Assembly: GCA_035695045.1 (NCBI GenBank) | Contig: DASSEX010000078.1 | Coordinates: forward strand, 62,001 to 126,000 | Source of the DNA: DASSKP01 sp035695045 | Lineage (GTDB): Bacteria; Actinomycetota; Actinomycetes; JAFAQI01 | DNA: 64,000 nucleotides | Direction: 5' to 3' | Shown here: in pieces, positions 14,338-21,543 of the stretch | Layout: every line of letters starts with the position of its first letter | How positions within the stretch are numbered: position 1 is the first letter of the stretch | Notes under the pieces: generated by a model | Told to the model about the DNA's origin: nothing | The model's input: the letters and a program-made list of their open reading frames with translations, nothing else | Database searches by the model: none | Made by a program: the position numbers and the translations under genes

Positions 14338-16305
14338 GTGACCGTGACCGCCGTCGGCGCCGTGAAGCGCCTCGTGGTGGGCCGGCCGCTGCGCAGCGCG
14401 CAGCTGCACGAGACCTTGCTGCCGAAATGGCTCGCCCTACCGGTCTTCTGTTCCGACCCGATCTCTTCCGTCGCCTACGCCACTGAGCAGATCGTGCTCG
14501 TCCTTGCGGCCGGCGGCGCCGCCTACCTTCACTTCTCCTGGTGGGTCGCAGCAGCGGTCACGACGCTGCTCCTGGTGGTGGTGGCGTCGTACCGGCAGAC
14601 CTGCCACGCGTACCCGAACGGCGGCGGCGCCTTCGCCGTCAGCCTGGCCAACTTCGGAGCCGCTCCCGCGCTTGTCGCCGCCAGCGCATTGCTCGTCGAC
14701 TACGTGATGACCGTCGCCGTCTCGGTGGTCTCGGGAGTGCTCGCGGTGACCAGCGCCGCGCCGAGCCTCGAGCGGCACACGGAGCTCCTGTCGATCCTGT
14801 GCGTCGCCCTGCTAGTCCTGGCGAACCTACGCGGTGTCCGTGAGTCGGGTCGGGCATTCGCGGTGCCGACCTACGCCTTCATCGGGCTGACGATGCTGAT
14901 GTTCGCCTTCGCAGCGGTCCGCGCCGCAACGACCGGTCTCCCCGAGGCCGCGACGGCGTCACAGGCTGTCCATCGGACGGTGCAGATCGGTGGCCTGGCG
15001 ACGATGCTGCTCGTGCTGCGCGCCTTCGCCTCGGGCTGCACGGCGCTGACAGGCGTCGAGGCGATCAGCAACGGCGTACCGTCGTTCCGGCGGCCGAAGG
15101 CGCACAACGCCGCGACGACGCTCGCCGTGATGGGCGGGCTCGCGGTGACGATGTTCACCGGCGTCACAGTCCTTGCGCTGCATGTGCACGCACGAGCGCA
15201 GGCGAGCGGAACGCCGTCGGTCATCTCGCAGGTGGCGGCGGTCAGCTTTGGCCATCGTGCGGCGCTCTACTACGCGTTCCAGGCGGCTACCGCCGCCATC
15301 CTCATCCTGGCAGCGAACACCGCGTTCAACGGCTTCCCGGTGCTGTCGTCGATCCTCGCCCAGGAGCGCTACCTCCCGCGGCAGTTGCACAACCGCGGCG
15401 ACAAGCTGGTGTTCAGCAACGGCATCGTGCTGCTCGCCACGGCGGCCGGCGCGTTGATCATCGGCTTCCATGCCAACCTCGACCATCTGCTGCAGCTCTA
15501 CATCATCGGCGTGTTCACCTCCTTCACGCTGAGCCAAGCCGGCATGGTCCGCCACTGGAACCGTCGACTGACGATGGCGGCGCCGACCGACAGGCCGGCG
15601 ATGCACAGGTCGCGCCTCATCAACGGCGTAGGAGCCGTCTTCACGGGCGTTGTGCTCGTCGTGGTCGTCGTCAGCAAGGTCGAACACGGCGCCTGGATCG
15701 CGATCCTGGCGATGCTGGCCCTGTTCCTGATGATGCGCGGTATCCGGCGGCATTACGACGACGTCCGGGACGAGCTCGATGTCGCGACCGGCGCACCCGC
15801 GATGCTGCCCGCGCGCAACCACGCGCTCATCCTGGTGTCGCGCCTTCACCTGCCCACCGTGCGCGCGGTCGCCTACGCACGCGCCACCCGACCGAGCTCG
15901 CTGGCGGGCGTGACGGTCGATCTCGACGAAGCCGACACCCGCAGACTCATGGCGGACTGGGATCGGCAGGAGATGCCCATCCCGCTGGTCGTTCTGGAGT
16001 CGCCGTACCGCGAGATCATCCGCCCTGTCCTCGACTACGTCCGCACGCTGCGATCGTCGCCTCGGGACGTCGTGACGGTGTTCATCCCGGAGTACGTCGT
16101 CGGCCACTGGTGGGAGCACCTGCTGCACAACCAGAGCGCGCTCCGGCTCAAGGCGCGGCTGCTGTTCGAGCCGGGAGTCATGGTCACAAGCGTCCCGTGG
16201 CAGATGCGCTCGACGGCTCATAGCGCTTCTGTCAGGATCGGCGAATCGTCACCCGGACCCGGGGAGGGACCATGGCCGGACGATCGACGAACAGCCAGTC
16301 TGTGA
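14338..16305 (+). CDS. kimA: KimA-type potassium transporter (APC superfamily)
   Basis: 655-residue transporter with about 12 membrane helices in the first ~470 residues and a cytoplasmic C-terminal domain. It aligns by eye along its length with Bacillus KimA (YdaO), a high-affinity K+/H+ symporter: RLVVGRPLRS, CSDPISSVAYATEQ (Asp40 and Tyr47), LLVDYVMTVAV, CTALTGVEAISNG, and near the end LLHNQSALRLKARL. The GTG start is almost leaderless behind a TAGCGT hexamer. It faces a KdpE/KdpD-like pair, which supports a potassium role. The C-terminus overlaps the next gene by 34 bases. No c-di-AMP riboswitch fits in the short upstream region. Confidence 0.8.
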   Translation: MTVTAVGAVKRLVVGRPLRSAQLHETLLPKWLALPVFCSDPISSVAYATEQIVLVLAAGGAAYLHFSWWVAAAVTTLLLVVVASYRQTCHAYPNGGGAFAVSLANFGAAPALVAASALLVDYVMTVAVSVVSGVLAVTSAAPSLERHTELLSILCVALLVLANLRGVRESGRAFAVPTYAFIGLTMLMFAFAAVRAATTGLPEAATASQAVHRTVQIGGLATMLLVLRAFASGCTALTGVEAISNGVPSFRRPKAHNAATTLAVMGGLAVTMFTGVTVLALHVHARAQASGTPSVISQVAAVSFGHRAALYYAFQAATAAILILAANTAFNGFPVLSSILAQERYLPRQLHNRGDKLVFSNGIVLLATAAGALIIGFHANLDHLLQLYIIGVFTSFTLSQAGMVRHWNRRLTMAAPTDRPAMHRSRLINGVGAVFTGVVLVVVVVSKVEHGAWIAILAMLALFLMMRGIRRHYDDVRDELDVATGAPAMLPARNHALILVSRLHLPTVRAVAYARATRPSSLAGVTVDLDEADTRRLMADWDRQEMPIPLVVLESPYREIIRPVLDYVRTLRSSPRDVVTVFIPEYVVGHWWEHLLHNQSALRLKARLLFEPGVMVTSVPWQMRSTAHSASVRIGESSPGPGEGPWPDDRRTASL

Positions 16306-16721
16306 GCATCAACCGGAGTCCGGCGGAGGTGTTCGCCTACCTCTCGGACGTCAGCAAGCACGCCGAATGGTCTCCGAAGCCCTATCGCGTCGAGGGGACC
16401 TCCGGGCCGGTGAAGGTCGGCGACACGTTCGCCTCGGTCGGGACGATCCCCGGCGACAAGAACCATCGCAACCAGGTGACCGTCACGGAGTGTTCGGCTC
16501 CGACGCGGCTGGTCCTCGACGCCGAGGAGAAGGGCCAGCACTTCATCAACACCTTCGACCTCCAGCCGCAGGGCGACAGCACCTTGGTCACGCGGACGAT
16601 GGACGCACCGAAGCCGTCGTTCCCTCTGTCCGTGGTCTTCCCGCTGATCCTCGCCGCGGTCATCAGGCCGGACGTGCACAAGGGCCTGAACAACTTGAAG
16701 GCCATCCTCGAACGCGGCTGA
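16272..16721 (+). CDS. SRPBCC-family protein (polyketide cyclase/dehydratase-like)
   Basis: 149-residue helix-grip protein with a hydrophobic ligand pocket. Family features are the N-terminal INRSPAEVFAYLSDVSKHAEWSP, the VGTIPG...NQVTVTE strands and the C-terminal helix ending in GLNNLKAILERG. GGGAGGG precedes the ATG. It starts inside the last 34 bases of the kimA-like gene, suggesting co-transcription, although no functional link is obvious. Ligand unknown. Confidence 0.8.
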   Translation: MAGRSTNSQSVSINRSPAEVFAYLSDVSKHAEWSPKPYRVEGTSGPVKVGDTFASVGTIPGDKNHRNQVTVTECSAPTRLVLDAEEKGQHFINTFDLQPQGDSTLVTRTMDAPKPSFPLSVVFPLILAAVIRPDVHKGLNNLKAILERG

Positions 16722-16751
16722 CGCGTCGTCCCTTCTCTTTCGCCGAAGGCG

Positions 16752-16801
16752 TTGCGCTTTCGATCCGCCTGACCTAACGTACAACATTGTGGTTGTACGT
16801 T
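16752..16801 (+). promoter_or_regulatory. Promoter with overlapping operator of the ArsR-SRPBCC operon
   Basis: TTGCGC (16752-16757), 17 bp, TAACGT (16775-16780), then the GTG start at 16789. A 26-bp inverted repeat with perfect 10-bp arms, AACGTACAAC (16776-16785) and GTTGTACGTT (16792-16801), covers the -10 box and the start codon. A repressor bound here would block transcription, so the ArsR protein is probably autorepressed. Confidence 0.7.
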
Positions 16802-17130
16802 TGCCGGAGCAGCCGGAGCGGCTCGATCGCATCCTCGGCGCACTCTCCGACCGGACGAGGCGCGACATCCTCGCCCGCGTGCTCGAGCGCGAGGAGTCGG
16901 TCTCGGCCCTCGCCGAGCGGTACCCGATGTCGTTCGCGGCCGTGCAGCGCCACGTCGCCGTCCTCGAGAGAGCCGGTCTGGTGACCAAGCGGACGCAAGG
17001 CCGCGAACGCCTGGTGCGCGGCCAGCTGGAGACCACCCGAGCGGTCAACCGACTGCTCGACAAGTACGAGGAGATCTGGCGCGGGCGCATCGCCCGCATG
17101 GACCAGCTCCTCGGCGAGACCAAGGAGTGA
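16789..17130 (+). CDS. ArsR-family transcriptional repressor
   Basis: 113-residue winged-helix protein: RILGALSDRTRRDILARVL, then the recognition helix SFAAVQRHVAVLERAGLVTKR, then a wing and a C-terminal dimerisation helix. It lacks the metal-binding ELCVCDL motif of ArsR/SmtB metal sensors, so it belongs to the metal-independent group that is usually paired with an SRPBCC/AHSA1 gene, as here (next gene six bases downstream). The start codon lies inside its likely operator. Confidence 0.9.
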   Translation: MVVRLPEQPERLDRILGALSDRTRRDILARVLEREESVSALAERYPMSFAAVQRHVAVLERAGLVTKRTQGRERLVRGQLETTRAVNRLLDKYEEIWRGRIARMDQLLGETKE

Positions 17131-17136
17131 CGGCGG

Positions 17137-17622
17137 ATGCCGATCGTCAGCACCGACAAGAACGCGGAGACCCTGAGCCTCAGGGTGGTCGCCGAGTACG
17201 ACGCCACGCCGGAGCGGGTGTGGCAGCTGTGGGCCGACCCGCGGCAGATCGAGCAGTGGTGGGGGCCGCCGTGCTGGCCCGCGACGTTCGAGCAGCACGA
17301 CGTCGCCGTCGGCGGTGAGTCTCGTTACTTCCTCTCCGGCCCGGACGGCGAGAAGCCACGCGCCTGGTGGCGGTTCGTCACCGTCGAGGAGCCGACGCTG
17401 CTGGAGTTCGACCACGGCTTCTCCGACGAGTCCGGCACACCCAACCACGACATGCCACCGAGTCACGGCCGAGTCGACATCACCATCGTCGACGGCCGGA
17501 CCCGGATGACCGCGACAACGCGGTTCGAGAGCGTCGAGCAGATGCAGCACATGCTCGAGATGGGCATGGCCGAAGGAACGGTCGCGGCCATCGGCCAGAT
17601 CGACGCGGTCCTGTCCGCCTGA
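17137..17622 (+). CDS. SRPBCC/AHSA1-domain protein paired with ArsR
   Basis: 161-residue helix-grip domain of the activator-of-Hsp90 type: LRVVAEYDATPERVWQLWADPRQIEQWWGPP at the start (read in parts) and the C-terminal helix MAEGTVAAIGQIDAVLSA. Co-transcribed with the ArsR gene, an arrangement very common in Actinomycetota. A strong terminator follows at 17643. The ligand is unknown. Confidence 0.88.
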   Translation: MPIVSTDKNAETLSLRVVAEYDATPERVWQLWADPRQIEQWWGPPCWPATFEQHDVAVGGESRYFLSGPDGEKPRAWWRFVTVEEPTLLEFDHGFSDESGTPNHDMPPSHGRVDITIVDGRTRMTATTRFESVEQMQHMLEMGMAEGTVAAIGQIDAVLSA

Positions 17623-17642
17623 CCCAGGCCACGGACCCGCAA

Positions 17643-17675
17643 CGGCGAGGGTGGGAGAACTTCCCACCCTCGCCG
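17643..17675 (+). terminator. Strong stem-loop terminator after ArsR-SRPBCC operon
   Basis: A perfect 14-bp stem (CGGCGAGGGTGGGA at 17643-17656 with 17662-17675) closed by a five-base loop, 21 bases after the stop codon. No T-run, as is usual for actinobacterial terminators. Confidence 0.8.
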
Positions 17676-17759
17676 GGAGTCGGTGCTCTGGTCTGTGGGA
17701 GTGGTCGGCTCAGATCCTTCTCGCCGTCAGCACGACAACGAGAAGAGAGGCGACAGACA

Positions 17760-18071
17760 ATGCGCACCATCGCCAGAGCCGCTGTCCTCGCGGCATTCAC
17801 CACCGCAGCCGCGTCGGCCGCCCTGCCGGCCTTCGCCGGTCAGGCCTACCAAGCACCGGGCTTCCCGAGTGGGAACGCGTCGTGCGTCGGCGCAGCGATG
17901 AACTTCCAGGCGCACTACGGTGGCGAGAACGACACCTTCCCGACCATCACCCACGGCACCGTCGGCCCGAACATGTCCGGTCACGCGACGACGGACGGCC
18001 CCGGCGCAGTCGGCGGCTTCGAGAGCACGCTTGCGCAGAGCAGCGGCCCAGTCTGGGTGTGCCTCCCGTGA
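17760..18071 (+). CDS. Small secreted protein, hypothetical
   Basis: 103-residue protein with a signal peptide (AAVLAAFTTAAASAALPAFA, cleavage near residue 27) and a Gly/Asn-rich mature part with two Cys, one at NASCVG and one in the final VCLP, likely forming a disulfide. AGAAGAGAGG precedes the ATG. The stop overlaps the GTG of the next gene (GTGA), so the secreted protein and the membrane protein downstream are coupled. No named domain recognised. Confidence 0.7.
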   Translation: MRTIARAAVLAAFTTAAASAALPAFAGQAYQAPGFPSGNASCVGAAMNFQAHYGGENDTFPTITHGTVGPNMSGHATTDGPGAVGGFESTLAQSSGPVWVCLP

Positions 18072-18745
18072 CGGCCCTCGTGCGCCGACTCTGGCTCACT
18101 GCGGGCTGGGCGATGCTCGGCTACGTCGTGCTCACGTTCGCGGGCGCGATCTTCCAGAACAACGTCACCCTCGGGGACACACCGAGCCACATCAGGAGCG
18201 GGCTCGTCACCTCGTCGATGACGAAGGAGTTCACCGGCGGCTACGTCGAGTTCATCGCCGCGCTGGTCTTCCTCGCCGCTGCCCTGCTCGTCGCTCGCCT
18301 GCTCCGCGGGACCGGCGAGCTCCCGGGCTGGCTGTCCTCGTGCATCAGTGCCACCGCAGTCGTCTACACCGCCATCGGCGCCGCCACTGGTGCCGCCGCA
18401 GGCGCGGCCGCTGTCTACAACGGTCATCATGGGGCTCCGCTGGCAGTGATCACCACTGTCAACGACATCCGCAACATCGGCTTCTCGCTGTCGGGTGGCA
18501 TCGCGGGCGCGCTCACCCTGGCCATCGCCGGTGCCGGGCAGTCCACTCGGCTGCTCCCGCGCTGGTTCGTCTACGCCGGCTATGTCGTGGGCGCGGTGAT
18601 GATCGCCGCCGTTCCCGCCGCCAAGGCGGGCGCTCCCCAGACGCTGCTGTGGTTCGTCTGGCTGGTCGCGCTGGGCGTCATCGCGGTCCGCGTGCCCCGG
18701 CGAGCGAGCGCTCCGGCGACCGCCACGGTGCCGGTAACCGCCTGA
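18068..18745 (+). CDS. Integral membrane protein, hypothetical
   Basis: 225 residues with six or so hydrophobic helices (for example LTAGWAMLGYVVLTFAGAIF, FIAALVFLAAALLVARLL, VVYTAIGAATGAAAGAAAVY, WFVYAGYVVGAVMIAAVPAA, LLWFVWLVALGVIAVRV). A short conserved-looking loop, NDIRNIGFSLSGG, lies between helices. The GTG start overlaps the upstream secreted-protein gene by four bases. I do not recognise the family; association with the secreted neighbour is the only functional hint. Confidence 0.75.
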   Translation: MTALVRRLWLTAGWAMLGYVVLTFAGAIFQNNVTLGDTPSHIRSGLVTSSMTKEFTGGYVEFIAALVFLAAALLVARLLRGTGELPGWLSSCISATAVVYTAIGAATGAAAGAAAVYNGHHGAPLAVITTVNDIRNIGFSLSGGIAGALTLAIAGAGQSTRLLPRWFVYAGYVVGAVMIAAVPAAKAGAPQTLLWFVWLVALGVIAVRVPRRASAPATATVPVTA

Positions 18746-18777
18746 TTTCCCTGCCGAAGCAGGCATATCCCGTCACG

Positions 18778-20820
18778 ATGAAGAGGATGACGAGAAGCCG
18801 TTCGAGCCGGCTGACGGTCGCAGCGATCGCTGCGGCCGTCAGCCTCGCGCTCGGCGCTGTCGCGATCTCGTTGTGGGCAGCAGTCACCGACGACCGGTCG
18901 ACCGACACGGCGGTCATCTCCGCGGCGTTCGTCGTGGCGTGCACCCTGGCCGGTGCCGTCGTCGCCGGTGCGCGACCGGAGAACCGCGTCGGCTGGGTGA
19001 TGCTCGCCGGTGCCGCCCTGTCGGCCGTCGGCGGCGCGGGCACCGACCTCGCGTATCACGGCATCGTTGGGCAGCCCGGCAGCGTGCCTGCCGTCGCTGT
19101 CTTCGCGATCGGTGGCTCGGCCGCGCGGTCGCTGGGGTGGTACGCCTTGACGTTGGGCATTCCCCTGCTCTTTCCCGACGGCCGGCTCCAGCCGTCGCGG
19201 CGCAGCTGGATCCCGCGCGCACTCGTCGTCATCCTCATCGGCTCAGTCGTGGACCCGCTGACGGACCTGCAGGCCGACCTCACGAATCTCGGACAGTGGC
19301 ACAACCCGATGGGGCTGCATCGCCCGTGGGACATCATCAGCGGCGTCGCGTTCCTTGCGCACGTGCCACTCGCGCTGGCGGTGACGGTGGCGGTCATCGC
19401 CCAGCTGGTCCGTCGCTACCGACGAGGCACTCCGCTGCTCCGACAGCAGCTACGGCTGTTCGTCGGGGCTGCCGCACTGCCGATCGTCGCCGTACCGGTC
19501 GTGTTCACGGTCGGCTACGACACCGGTCCGTGGTTGTTCAGCCTGACCGTTCTGCCGCTGCCGTTCGCGATCGGCTTCGCCGTCCTGGCGCGCGGCCTCT
19601 ACGACCTACGAACAGCCGCCAACCGCACCTTGGTCTGGCTCACGCTCTCCGCCGTCGTCGTCGGTGTCTATGCCCTCGTCATCGCGGGCATCGGCAGCAG
19701 GCTCGACGTGCGCGGGGCGCACTGGCTGCCGTGGGTGGCAGCCGCCGTCGTCGCGGTGTCGTTCGCGCCGCTCCGCGACGGTCTGCAGCGCGCAGTGAAC
19801 AGGCTGACGTTCGGTCGTTGGGACGAGCCGTACGACGTCCTCGCGGCGCTCGGCAAGCAGCTCGAGGCGACTGCCGACGTGACCGGCCTGCTGGAGCAGG
19901 TCGTCGACGAGCTGCGCGGCCTGGGTCTCGACCAGGTGTCCATCCTGGACGCGCACGGACACCGGCTGGTCGGGGGCGCAGGCGGCGACCACAGCGTGCC
20001 GTTGCTCGCCTTCGGGCGACCCGTCGGTGAGCTGCGCTACGCCCTGCCCGCCACCCAGCTGCGCCCACGGGACCGGCAGCTGCTCGACGATCTCGCCGGG
20101 CATCTCGGTGGCGTACTGCACGCGCACGAGCTGACCCTCGACCTCCAGCGGGCCCGCGAGCGGCTGGTCGTCGCCCGCGAGGAGGAACGTCGCCGGTTGC
20201 GTCGCGACCTGCACGACGGGCTCGGCCCGGCACTGGCGGGTCATCTGCTGCGGCTCGACCTGCTCGCCGCCGACGTCGCCGGCGATCCGGCGGCGGCCGG
20301 CGCGGTCGCGACCTTGACCGACGAGCTGCGGACGACGATGGCCGACCTGCGCCGCGTCGTCGAAGGTCTTCGCCCGCCCGCCCTCGACGAGCTCGGCCTG
20401 CGCGGGTCGATCGAGCAGATGGCGCAGCGGCTCACCGCTGGGTCCGCGACGACGGTCTCCGTCACGGCCGACGATCTGCCCCGACTGCCGGCGGCGGTCG
20501 AGGTGGCGGCGTTCCGTATCGCGAGCGAAGCGGTCACCAACGTCGCGCGCCATGCCCGCGCCTCCCGGTGCGACGTGGTCGTCCGCGCCGTCGACGGGCA
20601 GCTGCTGGTCCGGGTCATCGATGACGGCGCCGGCGTTCGCGACGCCGGACAGGCAACCGGGCACGGACTGCAGACGATGCGCGAGCGGGCCCACGAGCTG
20701 CGTGGCCGGTTGGACGTCACGTCTTCGCCGGCCGCCGGCACTGTGGTGACCGCGACGTTGCCGCTGCCGCCCGCGCCCCGCACCGATCCGACGGTCGTCA
20801 CAGCGGTGGCAACTACATGA
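18778..20820 (+). CDS. NarL-type sensor histidine kinase
   Basis: 680-residue membrane kinase. The first ~340 residues hold about nine membrane helices, a large sensor of the kind seen in actinobacterial LiaS/DesK-like kinases. A GAF-like segment follows (~360-450), then the HisKA_3 dimerisation helix with the phosphoacceptor His in RRDLHDGLGPALAG (~481), and the ATPase domain with EAVTNVARHARA and DDGAGV...GLQTMRERA. It overlaps the response-regulator gene by four bases. The signal is unknown. A second in-frame ATG at 18787 is an alternative start. Confidence 0.9.
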   Translation: MKRMTRSRSSRLTVAAIAAAVSLALGAVAISLWAAVTDDRSTDTAVISAAFVVACTLAGAVVAGARPENRVGWVMLAGAALSAVGGAGTDLAYHGIVGQPGSVPAVAVFAIGGSAARSLGWYALTLGIPLLFPDGRLQPSRRSWIPRALVVILIGSVVDPLTDLQADLTNLGQWHNPMGLHRPWDIISGVAFLAHVPLALAVTVAVIAQLVRRYRRGTPLLRQQLRLFVGAAALPIVAVPVVFTVGYDTGPWLFSLTVLPLPFAIGFAVLARGLYDLRTAANRTLVWLTLSAVVVGVYALVIAGIGSRLDVRGAHWLPWVAAAVVAVSFAPLRDGLQRAVNRLTFGRWDEPYDVLAALGKQLEATADVTGLLEQVVDELRGLGLDQVSILDAHGHRLVGGAGGDHSVPLLAFGRPVGELRYALPATQLRPRDRQLLDDLAGHLGGVLHAHELTLDLQRARERLVVAREEERRRLRRDLHDGLGPALAGHLLRLDLLAADVAGDPAAAGAVATLTDELRTTMADLRRVVEGLRPPALDELGLRGSIEQMAQRLTAGSATTVSVTADDLPRLPAAVEVAAFRIASEAVTNVARHARASRCDVVVRAVDGQLLVRVIDDGAGVRDAGQATGHGLQTMRERAHELRGRLDVTSSPAAGTVVTATLPLPPAPRTDPTVVTAVATT

Positions 20821-21470
20821 CGACGCGCGTGCTCGTCGTCGACGACCACCCGGTGTTCCGCGACGGGCTGGCGGCGCTCGTGGCGGCGCAGCCGGACATG
20901 ACCGTCGCGGCAACCGCCTGTGACGGCCCGGACGCGGTCGATGCCGCACGCGAAGGCGGCGTGGACGTCGTACTCATGGATCTCAACCTGCCGACGATGT
21001 CCGGCGTCGACGCGACAGCAGCGATCACTGCGCTGGCCGACGCGCCTGCTGTCCTCGTCGTGACGATGGTCGACGACGACGACACGGTGATGGTGGCCTT
21101 GCGCGCCGGCGCGCGCGGCTATGTGCTCAAGGGTGCGCCGGGCGAGGAGATCGTGGCGGCGATCCGCACCGTCGCCGGAGGCGGAGCCGTCTTCGGCGCC
21201 GGAGTCGCGGCACAGGTTCTCGCGCTCAGCGCCACTCCTCCCGCAGCCGCGTCGTCCGCGCAGGACGACACCGGACTGACCGAGCGTGAGCGCGAGGTCC
21301 TCGCCCTCATCGCCGAAGGCGCGAGCAACGCCCAGATCGCCCGGGCTCTCGGCCTGTCGGTGAAGACCGTGCAGAACTACGTGTCCCGCATCCTCGACAA
21401 GCTCCAGCTCGCCGACCGTACCCAGGCGGCGCTGTACGCCGCCCGACGCGGGACGTCCGGCTCGCGCTGA
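20817..21470 (+). CDS. NarL/FixJ-family response regulator
   Basis: 217 residues. The receiver has VLVVDDHPVFRDGL, the phosphoacceptor Asp in VLMDLNLPTMSG (~54) and the Lys in YVLKGAPGEE. The C-terminal LuxR-type helix-turn-helix reads LTEREREVLALIAEGASNAQ followed by LSVKTVQNYVSRIL. Partner of the overlapping kinase. Likely targets are nearby, perhaps the ABC exporter 74 bases downstream, but this is inference. Confidence 0.92.
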   Translation: MTTRVLVVDDHPVFRDGLAALVAAQPDMTVAATACDGPDAVDAAREGGVDVVLMDLNLPTMSGVDATAAITALADAPAVLVVTMVDDDDTVMVALRAGARGYVLKGAPGEEIVAAIRTVAGGGAVFGAGVAAQVLALSATPPAAASSAQDDTGLTEREREVLALIAEGASNAQIARALGLSVKTVQNYVSRILDKLQLADRTQAALYAARRGTSGSR

Positions 21471-21543
21471 CCCTCGGGCCGGCGTTCGCCCAGCGAAAAC
21501 GCGGCGACGACTGTCGGAGGTCGCGCGTAACGTCGAGGCCGTC

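Noticed and set aside
17920..18777. In-frame N-terminal extension of the histidine kinase by 286 codons
   Set aside because: The extension overlaps two real genes in another frame and encodes Arg-rich low-complexity sequence; the ATG at 18778 starts directly before the membrane helices.
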